A DNA stretch of 64,000 bases from Tritrichomonas musculus. Lineage: Eukaryota > Parabasalia > Tritrichomonadida > Tritrichomonadidae. Of the stretch, positions 1-9,403 are shown one piece after another (position 1 is the stretch's first letter; every line of letters starts with the position of its first letter). Position numbers and translations under genes: made by a program. Under the pieces are notes generated by a model, which saw only the letters and a program-made list of their open reading frames with translations, was not told where the DNA came from and ran no database searches. The DNA lies in NCBI GenBank assembly GCA_039105265.1, contig JAPFFF010000010.1, forward strand, positions 5,642,001 to 5,706,000, read 5' to 3'.

Positions 1-809
1 TAATGAGCGGTAAAATGCCACAAATGCCTACACAATATTCAAAGCCACTTATAAATCTTCTTTGCTCAATGCTTGCTCAAGATCCTGCAAAACGGCCAAC
101 CTGTAAAGAAATATTATCGACTGACGTAATAGTTCAAGGTCTTGATTCGTTACAAGAAAAGCTTATGAAGCACTTTGGTAAAAGTTCTTCACATATTGAG
201 CGGCCAGTCAACAATGTCCCATCGTCATCTTCACACTCTAAAAGTTCATCTAAGTCGAAATCAAAAAGCAAACACTCTCATCAAAGTCAATTGAGCACAC
301 AGCAGCAAACTCAGCATGAACAGCAAAATTCGCAAATTCAACAAAATCAACCAAGTCAAATTCAAGTTCAAAATCAAGGTGCACAACAAAGTCAGCAATC
401 ATTCTTTGATGAAACAGATGATGAAAATCAACATACTATTCCAGACTGGCTCTTAGGAAATGAAACAGTTGCTCAAGATCTAAAAAGGCAAAGTCAACGT
501 CATCTTGAAAAAGATGCAAATAGGCTTTTGGGTGTTATTAGATCTTCAATTACCAGAATATCGCTTAAGTCAATTCCTAGTTTTCGTGCACCTCCAACAA
601 TTACTGGTAATTTGACTGAGAGGAAAAAGAGGCTTGAAGAAGATGCAAAAATTGGACTTGGTGATAAATATGATATGGCCTACAGATTTATTAAAAAGTA
701 TGGACAAGAAAATAGAGAAGAATTAATCAAACAACTTAATATGTTGAAAATTCCTGAAAGAGAGCTGCGGATGATAGAAACCATAACAGCCATAGAAGCA
801 TGTGAATAA
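1..809 (+). CDS. NEK-type protein kinase, C-terminal part (5' partial)
   Basis: The reading frame is open at the window edge, so the start and most of the kinase domain lie outside. The first ~45 residues read as the end of a kinase C-lobe: a short SGKMPQMPTQYS segment followed by LINLLCSMLAQDPAKRPT, with the conserved subdomain XI arginine in AKRPT. This spacing matches NEK (NIMA-related) kinases, where the equivalent is 'PPIPSHYS..L..L......P..RPS'. After it comes a Ser/Lys/Gln-rich low-complexity linker (about residues 60-130) and a charged helical tail ending IEACE. NEKs phosphorylate cell-cycle and flagellar/centrosomal targets; that role here is inferred from the family. Another CAMK/STE-like kinase with a similar C-lobe cannot be excluded. 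The tail is not recognised. Confidence 0.6.
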   Translation, partial: MSGKMPQMPTQYSKPLINLLCSMLAQDPAKRPTCKEILSTDVIVQGLDSLQEKLMKHFGKSSSHIERPVNNVPSSSSHSKSSSKSKSKSKHSHQSQLSTQQQTQHEQQNSQIQQNQPSQIQVQNQGAQQSQQSFFDETDDENQHTIPDWLLGNETVAQDLKRQSQRHLEKDANRLLGVIRSSITRISLKSIPSFRAPPTITGNLTERKKRLEEDAKIGLGDKYDMAYRFIKKYGQENREELIKQLNMLKIPERELRMIETITAIEACE

Positions 810-909
810 ATGTTAATAGATATAAAATGTTTTTGTTTGTTTGTTAGTATATTTGTAAATTATTCAAAAAAATCATGATCTATTCAATTTAATTTGAAAT
901 AAAATATTA

Positions 910-2481
910 ATGATCTTCATTTTTATCTTTTTAATAAAATGCAATCATAGTGAAAATAATGGAGATCTTTACCTTCTCTTTGTTAGACCTGATAGAAATC
1001 CGCTAGAAATGTATCCGCCAACTAAACTTCCTTTATGTATTCATAATTCGATGCCAGGATTTGATTTAATTGTTTGCTCGAAGTGCAAAAGGAAAATAAT
1101 ACATATAACGCGAGATTATACAGAATCATTTCAGCCATGGTGTTCAACAGAACTAACATTTGAAAATTATACTTTACTTGCAGATCAATTAAAAGAAAAT
1201 TATTCAATATGTTTCAGTTCAGGTGACAAATCAGTTAGGATTCCCATTGGTCATGAGAAATCATTATATACTCAATATAGTTTTTATTTTTCAGAGAACA
1301 ATGGATATATCTCACTTTCCAAAGTCTCAACATCAAAACTTGTCAATTTTACTATTGGAAAACAATTAAATTTTTTATACCAAATTATTTTTACAGATTC
1401 ACAAACGTTAATGCCCAATCCAATTGCCAACCCTAGACTAACAGATCAACAGGATGGAAGTTCAAAGTCAAGCAATTCCCTTATATACTTTTTCTTATTT
1501 AGTATTATCTTTTTAATTATTATTGCTTTTTTCGTTTTAAAACCAGATTTTCTCTCTAATGAAATGATGAACCCAATTGCCACAATTCCATCAAATAATT
1601 TTTTAATTGTAACTTTATCTGGAGCTGGAGCTGGTGTATATGGTTATGTAATTATTATTTTAATTCTATATTTGCTTAAAATACCGTTCGAATCGTTATC
1701 AATTATTCTTGTGGTTCCAGCAATAGCATCTGCGGTTTTTACGGGGGCTGCAACGTCATTTATTTGTACGATTTGCAGGTTAAAAGATGTAGCGAGTGCA
1801 TTGTATTTTGCTCCTCTTATATCGCCTGCAATTGTTTTATATATTATTTTTTCTATTCAATGGATTCCTATTTGCTTTGAATCTTGTATAACAATTCCAA
1901 TGAAAGTTGTTTTTTATTACATTGTTACAGTAGTGATTGTGAAGCTTCCTGTCAATCTTATAGCAGGTATTATAGCAGGATCGTTTGTTACTCCGCCTCC
2001 CTATCATACAATCAGATCAATCAAAATCAGGAAGTTCATTTCTTCTAGGCCATTTTTCCTCTCAATTTCAAATATTTTTCTCTTTGTTTTTATTTTCCCA
2101 CTTTATGATAAATTAATGGATACGCCAAGTCACATACCTTTTGATATTAATATTAGTAACATCAATCTAATTTTCATATATATGCCTATATGGATTTTTG
2201 CTTCAGGAATTGTAGGGATATCAAGCCTAGCAATGGCTGACCCTTTTAATTGGGCAACATTAGCTTTTGTTTCTGCAGCAGGAGCTGGTGTTGTTTTATG
2301 GATTGTTTCATTCTTCAAGGCTACAATTGCTTATGGTATGACAGGTTCATTACAGATATCATTACATATGGCAATATTATCTCTTATATGTATTGGATTG
2401 TCATTGTCAGCTGGAGGTGTAAGTGTTATTGCTGCAGCCATATGGATTGTCGCTACTGGAATTCCATCAAAAAATTCATAA
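910..2481 (+). CDS. TM9SF (nonaspanin/EMP70)-like multispanning membrane protein, divergent
   Basis: This 523-residue protein begins with a short hydrophobic segment (MIFIFIFLIKC) that could be a signal peptide. A lumenal-type region of about 170 residues follows, then roughly nine hydrophobic segments from residue ~192 to the end. SGAGAGVYGYVIIILILYLL (around 236-255) aligns with the 'VGSGxQ' helix of TM9SF proteins, and LKDVASALYFAPLISPAIVL followed by IPMKVVFYYIVTVVIVKLPVN matches the P-rich 'FPGIVF...IPFGT...SVPL' core. TM9SF proteins act in Golgi/endosome sorting. The protein is shorter than the usual ~600 residues, lacks the 'GWKLVHGDVFRPP' signature and ends SKNS rather than in a KxD/E sorting signal, so it is very divergent. 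It follows the kinase gene on the same strand after 100 bp. Confidence 0.5.
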   Translation: MIFIFIFLIKCNHSENNGDLYLLFVRPDRNPLEMYPPTKLPLCIHNSMPGFDLIVCSKCKRKIIHITRDYTESFQPWCSTELTFENYTLLADQLKENYSICFSSGDKSVRIPIGHEKSLYTQYSFYFSENNGYISLSKVSTSKLVNFTIGKQLNFLYQIIFTDSQTLMPNPIANPRLTDQQDGSSKSSNSLIYFFLFSIIFLIIIAFFVLKPDFLSNEMMNPIATIPSNNFLIVTLSGAGAGVYGYVIIILILYLLKIPFESLSIILVVPAIASAVFTGAATSFICTICRLKDVASALYFAPLISPAIVLYIIFSIQWIPICFESCITIPMKVVFYYIVTVVIVKLPVNLIAGIIAGSFVTPPPYHTIRSIKIRKFISSRPFFLSISNIFLFVFIFPLYDKLMDTPSHIPFDINISNINLIFIYMPIWIFASGIVGISSLAMADPFNWATLAFVSAAGAGVVLWIVSFFKATIAYGMTGSLQISLHMAILSLICIGLSLSAGGVSVIAAAIWIVATGIPSKNS

Positions 2482-3037
2482 TGGAGTTTATTTTATTATA
2501 CTAATTATTATTGTTTGTTTTGTTTATTGTTTATTATAAAATAAATTTACTATTAAATGAATTTATGCATATGTATATATTTATTTACTTCAGCATCCTT
2601 TTACGATAATGATAAAGTTATTTATGATGTGTAACAAGTGATATTAGAAAAGCATATTTTTGTATTATATGTAAGAGTATATATCCAAGAATATATCAAA
2701 AACACCTTTTAAAATGGGAATCTTTTGTATCTCTCACTCTTAAAAAAATAAGAGTAGCATCATGATATTTGTAATTTCAATATATTTTAGAACAATGATA
2801 TGAGTTTCCGAAATTCCTGCCAGATTTTGGAAAATTAAAATAATTTAGAAATGAGATGAGATTAAGTATTTAAAAGCAATTTATTCGATTTTATTAAGGT
2901 TTTTCAAATCAAATTAACTTGAGTTTCATTCAGTAAAATTGAATTGAAAATCAAACTAAGTTTTTCAAAATTATATGCTTTATATAACTTTTTGCCATTT
3001 CAAAAGAAAATTTTAAAAGTTTCATTTTATTATAATA
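2482..3037. other. intergenic, AT-rich, 556 bp
   Basis: No convincing ORF or RNA gene. The only notable feature is an AACTTTTTG element at 2986-2994, 44 nt before the next start codon. It matches the promoter-proximal motif described under findings. Confidence 0.5.
2986..2994 (+). promoter_or_regulatory. AACTTTTTG upstream element
   Basis: AACTTTTTG lies 44 nt upstream of the ATG at 3038. The same word or its complement lies 20-80 nt upstream of many start codons in this window. Function as a promoter element is inferred from position only. Confidence 0.35.
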
Positions 3038-3346
3038 ATGTCAGAAGTCACTGTCAAAGTATTTACTGATTTATCTCATGATATGCCAGAGGAAGTTTCA
3101 AAAGGTGTTCAAGAACTTCCAAACAAGTTTTATGTTGAATATGTCGACATTCTTAGAAATAAAAAACCGGAATTTGCAGATCTTTCACAAAAAGAGCCAA
3201 ATTCAGCTATTCTTTATGATAGTTATGAAGATTACAAAGCAAAAAAGACAGGAAGATCTATCGATATGACTCTTCCAGCAACACAATGTGGAATTACTAC
3301 GAATGGTATGGCCCTTTGTTTTATATTAAACAATCAAGCTGGATAA
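3038..3346 (+). CDS. small conserved-looking protein, unknown function (102 aa)
   Basis: A complete 102-residue frame from ATG to TAA. The protein is soluble and of mixed charge, starts MSEVTVKVFTDLSHDMPEEV and ends in a short hydrophobic stretch (MALCFILNNQAG). I do not recognise the family. I take it as a real gene because it carries an upstream AACTTTTTG element, its codon use resembles that of neighbouring genes, and its stop runs into a TAAAC context like other gene ends here. The overlapping 63-residue frame at 3078 is a shadow. It stands alone and faces the WD40 gene tail to tail. Confidence 0.6.
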   Translation: MSEVTVKVFTDLSHDMPEEVSKGVQELPNKFYVEYVDILRNKKPEFADLSQKEPNSAILYDSYEDYKAKKTGRSIDMTLPATQCGITTNGMALCFILNNQAG

Positions 3347-3821
3347 ACAATGTTTTCCCTATAATAAACCTTTTTATTTAAGCCTATTTCTACCCGCCTC
3401 GATTTTTTTTATTTAAATTTTTTTGTTAATTTAATTTTTACGTAAAAAAGAAAGTTAATATTATAAATTTCTTTATTATTGAATGAGCTAATTACAATTT
3501 CTAGAATTGGCATTGGAAAATGTATAGCATGAAACTCTAATAATAATCAATATAATAGTAGTACGAAATTCTAATATTGATATTAATTTCCAGTAAGAAA
3601 TATAGCAATACTTTATTTGATTTGGGATATCATGCTAGATGATTATCAGATAAATTGGAATTATTATGGATGATTCATATTATTATTAATGGTACCGAAA
3701 ATGTAAAAAAAATATATTAATAGGGTAAATAAAACGGTTGTTTGCCATTGATTCTCTTCTTAAAATTTTCCTATTACTAAAATATGTTAATAGGAACCTT
3801 CCTCTCGTCATTAATCATATA
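3347..3821. other. intergenic between convergent genes, 475 bp
   Basis: The shared 3' flank of two convergent genes. It is AT-rich with no gene. A short TTTTTACGTAAAAA palindrome lies near 3436-3449. Confidence 0.4.
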
Positions 3822-4865
3822 TTAATCATTGAAATAGTTTTCGTTATCTTGCTTGTTTTCTTCTGGATTTTCAGTATGACTTTCTACTTCAGGTGATTTC
3901 CAAAGTTTAAAATTCATTTCGTCAGGCCCACCTCCAGAAGCTATTATTGATTCTGAAGGATGTATATCAAATGCATAAAATGGAGATCTTTGTACATGTA
4001 TTACTGATTGAAATTCGCCTGCCATTGTAACTTTTTGTGTGTAAATTAGAATATCGCCAACACTAAGTCCGATTGCTACACTAGGTGATCCATCGGCGTG
4101 GCTCGAAAAATTACTGCATCCAATTATAAAGCCATTCCTCATTTCAATTGAATTATTTTTTTTTGTATTTCCATTTAGCGAAATTAACTTGAATGAATTA
4201 TCTGAGCCGCAAATATAAAACATCTTACCTGAAAACTGAAAAATAACTGACAAAAGAGGAACTCGGAAGCAGAAGCTGTGTGTACAGATTAAGTCAACTC
4301 CCCATACGCGAACAAGACTATCATATGAGCAAGTGATTAATTGTAAACCATCCTTTCTAAATGAAATACCTGTAATTGAATCAGAGTGCGCTTTAACTGT
4401 CCTAACAGAATTTTCATTAATAAAAAAATTTTTATCTTCTTTGCTGTTAGGTTCTCTAATTTCATCGGATTTGAAAATTAAAAGGTCGCCTTTGGTTGAT
4501 CCAGTTGCAATATAAGAGTTAGATAAAGAGGACTCGCATGATAAAAAAGAAGTATCCGGCATTGTATAAATTTTTAATACTGAAAGTGAAGAAATATTGT
4601 ATCTCCAAATTGATCCGGCTTCGGTAACAGCAAAGATATAATTTCCGCTTTCGTCTGTCATATCCCACGAAATATGGTTAATTGGTCCATCTGATGGAGG
4701 AAATTCAATAGATGGTTCCGAATATCCAAATGATTCCTTAAAAATAAATAGATGGCCGACTGAAGTTGCAACACCAATTTTATCTCCTTTTGGACTGAAT
4801 TTGATGGAGGTAATAGCTCCACTATTGAGCATGCAAGATGCATCTTCAAAAAATGAAGATGTCAT
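3822..4865 (-). CDS. WD40-repeat protein, WDR5/Swd3-like
   Basis: A 347-residue protein made almost wholly of WD40 blades. The clearest run is residues ~150-335: AHSDSITGISFRKDGLQLIT, SYDSLVRVWGVDLICTHSF, then PLLSVIFQFSGKMFYICGSD and the closing HPSESIIASGG...NFKLWKSPE. This order and the last blade match WDR5/Swd3 ('[24 protein letters not shown]'). WDR5 is a scaffold of COMPASS-type H3K4 methyltransferases; that role is inferred. The acidic C-terminus (ESHTENPEENKQDNENYFND) is extra. The first blades are degenerate. A general WD40 protein of other function remains possible. Confidence 0.6.
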   Translation of the reverse strand: MTSSFFEDASCMLNSGAITSIKFSPKGDKIGVATSVGHLFIFKESFGYSEPSIEFPPSDGPINHISWDMTDESGNYIFAVTEAGSIWRYNISSLSVLKIYTMPDTSFLSCESSLSNSYIATGSTKGDLLIFKSDEIREPNSKEDKNFFINENSVRTVKAHSDSITGISFRKDGLQLITCSYDSLVRVWGVDLICTHSFCFRVPLLSVIFQFSGKMFYICGSDNSFKLISLNGNTKKNNSIEMRNGFIIGCSNFSSHADGSPSVAIGLSVGDILIYTQKVTMAGEFQSVIHVQRSPFYAFDIHPSESIIASGGGPDEMNFKLWKSPEVESHTENPEENKQDNENYFND

Positions 4866-5240
4866 TTTAAAGTTGGTTTGATATGCTTAAATTGATATCC
4901 CAAATTTTCTCCAAAATTTTTAAAATCAAAAAAAATTGTTTTCAATTGAAAAGAATCGCCTAATTTTTAATTATATCTTCTTTAAAAAACAATTCACCAG
5001 GGTGCCATCAAAAATGAAATGTTCGATAAATGTCCTGGAGAAGAAAAAAAGAGTAGAAACGGTGATAAAGAATTTAGATGAAATATTGATGTAATTTTTA
5101 ATTACTTTATTTAATAACAAGCATAATGAGCAAAAATGGCTGCAAAATTAATAAAATATAATGTTAAGTTAAGTGCAAAACTAATAAAATGTAGCATTAA
5201 ATTATTGAATGGTGATCATTAAATTTTTTGAATATAAAAG
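4866..5240. other. intergenic, 375 bp
   Basis: No gene recognised. A locally GC-richer patch at about 4996-5041 contains CCAGGGTGCC and, ~35 nt on, GTCCTGG, which could pair as a weak stem. It does not match any RNA family I know. Confidence 0.3.
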
Positions 5241-5954
5241 CTACTGATCGTCATCATCATCTTTTCCTTGGAAGTTTCTTGCATATTGTTGCAAAATTGG
5301 ATATAAATAATTAATGGCAGAATGAATATGTTCTATCTTTTTTGCTCCTGTTACAATTATTTTGCCAGAAACAAAAACCAAAAAAGTGCATTTTGGTCTT
5401 TGGTTAACTCTATATATAAAGCCTGAAAATACTTCTGGGTTATATGTACAAAATAATTTATGTTTTGACGAAGCGAGAGACTCTAAATGAATTGGAAATT
5501 GGCAATTCATCGTTGCAACAATATTTGCTATGTTAAATGATTTCATTTGAACATTAAAACCAAGATTTTTGAATATACGACCAAATTTCCGAGCTGAAAG
5601 ATAGGCATCATCTTCGGTTGTGCATCCAACAATGTTTACTTTTCCATTTTTAAATGCAAGAGCAGTTGCTTTCGGCTCTTGAATTCTAATTGTTGCAGCA
5701 GGAAATCTTTTTGGATTAAATTCTGCGTTTCTTAAGTGAGTAGCTATTTTATTTAAATCGAAAGGTACTCCGTATTCAACACAAGCGACAATATTTACAA
5801 CTCTCGGTATTAAAGGGCAGCCAGACGAAGTAATTTCTTTATTGTTATTGGTATCATTTGAATCTTTATCGTCACGCTCTGCGAGTTCTTCGTACTTTTT
5901 CAATGTTTCTTCGTTTAATTCATCATTTATGCCGATAAATTCATCATCATTCAT
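5241..5954 (-). CDS. TBP: TATA-binding protein (TBP)
   Basis: A 237-residue protein. An acidic, Asn/Asp-rich N-terminus of ~45 residues is followed by the two-repeat TBP core. Repeat 1 reads VVNIVACVEYGVPFDLNKIA, then NAEFNPKRFPAATIRIQEP and ALAFKNGKV. Repeat 2 reads NIVATMNCQFPIHLESLA, then YNPEVFSGFIYR and FLVFVSGKIIVTGAKK. The four DNA-kinking phenylalanines (NPKRF, ALAF, PEVF, LVF) are all present, so it should bend TATA-type or degenerate DNA. It nucleates RNA polymerase I, II and III initiation complexes. A short DDDDDQ tail is unusual. TTCAAAAAGGCG lies 33 nt upstream of the start, close to the recurrent promoter motif. Confidence 0.93.
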   Translation of the reverse strand: MNDDEFIGINDELNEETLKKYEELAERDDKDSNDTNNNKEITSSGCPLIPRVVNIVACVEYGVPFDLNKIATHLRNAEFNPKRFPAATIRIQEPKATALAFKNGKVNIVGCTTEDDAYLSARKFGRIFKNLGFNVQMKSFNIANIVATMNCQFPIHLESLASSKHKLFCTYNPEVFSGFIYRVNQRPKCTFLVFVSGKIIVTGAKKIEHIHSAINYLYPILQQYARNFQGKDDDDDQ

Positions 5955-6472
5955 TTAATAAATTTTATCGTTAACAATAATTGACCTTCAAAAAGGCGAA
6001 ATATTTATAAAATCAGGGGCCTTTATAAAAATAGAAATACCGAGCGAAAAGGTTGTCAAAAAAGATTTAAATTTTATTCAAATGAAATTGGTTTATGTAC
6101 TTATTATCATAGTGAATAAGCATTTGAAGCAAGAAAAAAAAAAATATTGATTGTTCAAAAAATAAGCAAAATTAATAATTAATATGGACTAATCAAAAGA
6201 AAATAGTGAAAGCATTGTTAGGAGGAAAACGCTATTCATTTAAAAAATAATTTGATGAAATCGATAAAATTATAAACGAGAAATATAACCGACCAAATAG
6301 CGAAAAAATTTTAAATATTGTGAAGAGACTAAATAATGTTTCAAAATATAATCTTGTTATAGTTGATAAAAGAAATGAAAAATTCACTTTTTGAATTTAA
6401 CAATACAACTCAACACAAAACAAAACCGTGATTTTTGTGTGAAAAATATAAGCAACTTATTTTTGTTTTTAA
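5955..6472. other. divergent intergenic region between TBP and Rab11, 518 bp
   Basis: Contains promoter-like elements for both genes: TTCAAAAAGGCG at 5987-5998 beside TBP and TTCACTTTTTGAA, a near palindrome, at 6383-6395, 78 nt before the Rab11 ATG. No gene is seen between. Confidence 0.4.
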
Positions 6473-7105
6473 ATGGAATCATCAGAGCCAGACTTCTTAC
6501 TTAAGATTGTTTTGATCGGAGATTCTGGTGTCGGTAAAACCAATCTCCTTTCAAGATTCACGCGTGACCAATTTAACCCAGACTCCAAATCAACAATCGG
6601 TGTCGAATTTGCTACAAAAACATTAGAAGTTGAAGGAAAGACCGTCAAGGCACAGATTTGGGATACAGCTGGTCAAGAACGTTATCGTGCTATTACATCT
6701 GCTTACTATCGTGGAGCTATTGGTGCTCTCTTACTATATGATATTTCAGCCTCTTTGACCTTCAATTCTCTTTCTCGTTGGCTTCAAGAACTTCGTGAAA
6801 ATGCAGATAGCAACATTGTTGTTATGCTTGTCGGAAACAAATGCGATTTGCAAGAGTTGAGAGCAGTTTCAACTGATGAAGGTATTGGATTCAGTAAAAG
6901 TGAAAACTTACTCTTTATCGAAACTTCAGCCAGAGACGCAACAAACGTTCAAGAAGCATTCACAACTTTGATCACAGAAATTGTTCACCGTTTATCTAAA
7001 AATGATATAGGTAAATCTGAACAGCCAGATCCTACACCAAAACCAGCACCAGGTGTTAAAATTGAAAACAAGCCAGAAGAAAAGAAGAAAGGTGGTTGCT
7101 GCTAA
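6473..7105 (+). CDS. RAB11: Rab11-family small GTPase
   Basis: A 210-residue Ras-superfamily GTPase of usual Rab length. Visible motifs are the P-loop GDSGVGKT (16-23), switch I with [11 protein letters not shown] (40-50), [20 protein letters not shown] from residue 63, NKCD for guanine recognition and ETSA near 152. [29 protein letters not shown] and [16 protein letters not shown] are diagnostic of Rab11. The basic tail KKKGGCC ends in the double cysteine for geranylgeranylation. Rab11 directs recycling-endosome and exocytic traffic. All catalytic residues, including the switch II glutamine, are present. The codon choice is less AT-biased than its neighbours', suggesting good expression. Confidence 0.96.
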   Translation: MESSEPDFLLKIVLIGDSGVGKTNLLSRFTRDQFNPDSKSTIGVEFATKTLEVEGKTVKAQIWDTAGQERYRAITSAYYRGAIGALLLYDISASLTFNSLSRWLQELRENADSNIVVMLVGNKCDLQELRAVSTDEGIGFSKSENLLFIETSARDATNVQEAFTTLITEIVHRLSKNDIGKSEQPDPTPKPAPGVKIENKPEEKKKGGCC

Positions 7106-7606
7106 ATAAAAATTCAATTCTTTTTTAATTATATATAATAATATATAAACTTTTTTTCTTTTGGCAATTTGATTCGAATCATTAATTGTTTCTATAATAT
7201 AGAATGTTTTTTTATTCTTATTATTTTCAATTTACAGAAGCATCGGTTTTTTATTTTCATTTGTTTCTAGCATTTAACTATCATTGAAATTAAAGAAAAT
7301 GTTATCATTTCAATAAAATCATTTATCTTTATTTGTTATTTTAAAATTGAATTGATAAATACATATATATTGCATTTATTTTCATTTTTATTTTATTTGT
7401 ACAAAAATTATATTGATAAACACATTTTTTTCCAAAATATTAATGTTTTTTTAAAGTGCCGATGGTTATTGAAAATATTTTCAATTTGAATTAAACTTTT
7501 TCAATATATAGAAATAAAAAAAAAAATAAAAAAAAATAATTTTCTTCATCATGAATGATAATTTATTAATATCCGCAATGAATCAAATTAAATATGATAT
7601 GTGTCT
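7106..7606. other. intergenic between convergent genes, 501 bp
   Basis: AT-rich 3' flanks of Rab11 and the next minus-strand gene. Contains A-runs near 7513-7540. No gene or repeat was found. Confidence 0.4.
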
Positions 7607-9403
7607 TTAGTTATCTTTATTTTGAAGAGATTTATAGGTGTTAAATAGTCTGGAGATATGTAAATCAATATCCTCATTTCCTTTGTTAGAATTGTTAAGC
7701 ATTGCATCATCGCCATCAGCATCTATAAATCTTTGGATTGTTTCTTCCTGGAGACCATTTGTTATTGACATTTGGAAAATTTCTTCCAGTATATTTATAA
7801 TACGAAGAAGGGTTACATCATCTATATTCACTTGAGTAAATTCGACTAATAATTCAATGATATTTGCTTGTAAAAGTAAGTCATATCCACTTGTTAATTG
7901 CGAATGAATAATTGCGCAAACGCAGTTTATGCATTGAAATTGAATATGAAATTGATATTGCTGAATAGCTCTTTTTATTGCATCAAAGATTCCGCATTTA
8001 ACAAATTCTTGTCCAAAAAGGTGATTTATTATTACCATCCTTTCGATAGCAAAGCAAGACAAGCAAACGAGTTCTATTGAATTTTCCTTTCTTGATAAAG
8101 TTGAAGAAATTTTAAAATCAGGTGATTGAGCTTGATTCGATAGATATGATAAATATGAGTTTTGATTTTCGGTTTGAACTTTTTCAATAGAGGCTTCTTG
8201 TTGTTGGTTTAAGTCAGATGTTTTTGAAATTGATTCTGATTCCTGAACGTCAATCTTCTGAATTTTTTCAATAGGTTCAACTTTTTGTTGATTCGAATTT
8301 GCAAAATCTATAATTTGAACTTTTTCAATAGGATCTGAATTTTGTAATAATTGATGTGCTAATAAAAGCTGGACAAAATAGCTGTAATTCACCTTTATAT
8401 CAACTCCTTGAGCCAAAAGCTGAATAACGCAATTAACAGCTGGTATAGCAATCTCTGCTTTATCGATAACGAGGCACTGTTCAACCATAAACCAAGCGCA
8501 GTATTCAACGAAAAAATAGGCCCAGCTATCTGGAATTATGGTCATCAAATTGTATACAGCAAGGACTAGGCTTCTTAATGAAATTTCTATTATATCAGTT
8601 TTAATTAGATTCTCGGGATCTTTGAAAAGACATTTCCAGTTTGTGCAAATTAATTTAAATAAGTTTCCGCTATCATTTCGACTAATTTTGGCTTGTGATA
8701 TGGTACAGATTAGCTTGCAACAATAAAATTTGGAAATTTCAAGAATTTGGTCAAATTGGGCGTCTGTAATGGTCAAATGTAAAATTTCTTGTATTATATA
8801 AAGTGGATTTCTGAAGAAGTAGTTTAGTATATATTCGTTTCCATCTGAGCTGAAATTGGCAACTTGATCGATACATATTAGTATTCGAATTAAAATAATA
8901 AATGAGTTGGCGTTTTGTTCTGGTGTATTCGATTTATCATTTTTTAAATATCTGATATGATGAATGGTCAAATCAAAAAAATACTGAGTTAATTTTTGAG
9001 AAATAAATGATTCTCCAAGTGTTTTATTTTTCTGTTTAAGAATTAGTGTAATTAATTCAATTGTTTTAATTGTCAAATATGGAGGTGAGCTTGATATTAA
9101 GCAACTATAAAAAATGGATAAGATATTATATTTATTGAATTCAATACTGTATAAAATTGTATTAAATTGTAAATACTGTATTAGAATACATAAAATATCA
9201 TGCATTTTGTTTGAATTGCCGGTTTTATATGCTTCAGCTATATGTCTGTAGATTATTTTTAAATTTAAAAATTTTATATTTTCTTTCATGTTGATTGAGC
9301 TTCCTTTGGCTGTCGTATACTTGGAAAATAAAATTTCAAATTCATTTTCTACATAAGATGTATTATTTGAATATTCATAGATACTTACATACTTATAGTC
9401 CAT
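7607..9403 (-). CDS. large helical-repeat (HEAT/ARM-like) protein
   Basis: A 598-residue protein of successive amphipathic helices with leucine/isoleucine spacing typical of armadillo/HEAT solenoids, for example ECLVIDKAEIAIPAVNCVIQ-type pairs and the C-terminal run FQCINCVCAIIHSQLTSGYD then LLLQANIIELLVEF. Between about residues 355 and 415 the solenoid is interrupted by a hydrophilic loop that repeats the phrase P/S-IEK-I/V-Q three or four times (IEKVQ, IEKIQ, IEKVQ). Such proteins usually act as binding scaffolds; no specific partner can be named. No signal peptide or membrane segment. Confidence 0.65.
   Translation of the reverse strand: MDYKYVSIYEYSNNTSYVENEFEILFSKYTTAKGSSINMKENIKFLNLKIIYRHIAEAYKTGNSNKMHDILCILIQYLQFNTILYSIEFNKYNILSIFYSCLISSSPPYLTIKTIELITLILKQKNKTLGESFISQKLTQYFFDLTIHHIRYLKNDKSNTPEQNANSFIILIRILICIDQVANFSSDGNEYILNYFFRNPLYIIQEILHLTITDAQFDQILEISKFYCCKLICTISQAKISRNDSGNLFKLICTNWKCLFKDPENLIKTDIIEISLRSLVLAVYNLMTIIPDSWAYFFVEYCAWFMVEQCLVIDKAEIAIPAVNCVIQLLAQGVDIKVNYSYFVQLLLAHQLLQNSDPIEKVQIIDFANSNQQKVEPIEKIQKIDVQESESISKTSDLNQQQEASIEKVQTENQNSYLSYLSNQAQSPDFKISSTLSRKENSIELVCLSCFAIERMVIINHLFGQEFVKCGIFDAIKRAIQQYQFHIQFQCINCVCAIIHSQLTSGYDLLLQANIIELLVEFTQVNIDDVTLLRIINILEEIFQMSITNGLQEETIQRFIDADGDDAMLNNSNKGNEDIDLHISRLFNTYKSLQNKDN

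Noticed and set aside
1022-1207. Minus-strand frame inside the TM9SF-like gene
   Set aside because: Shadow of the coding strand; no independent evidence.
4996-5041. Possible small RNA gene with CCAGG/CCTGG stem
   Set aside because: No box motifs, no snRNA-like sequence and only a weak stem; not enough to call.
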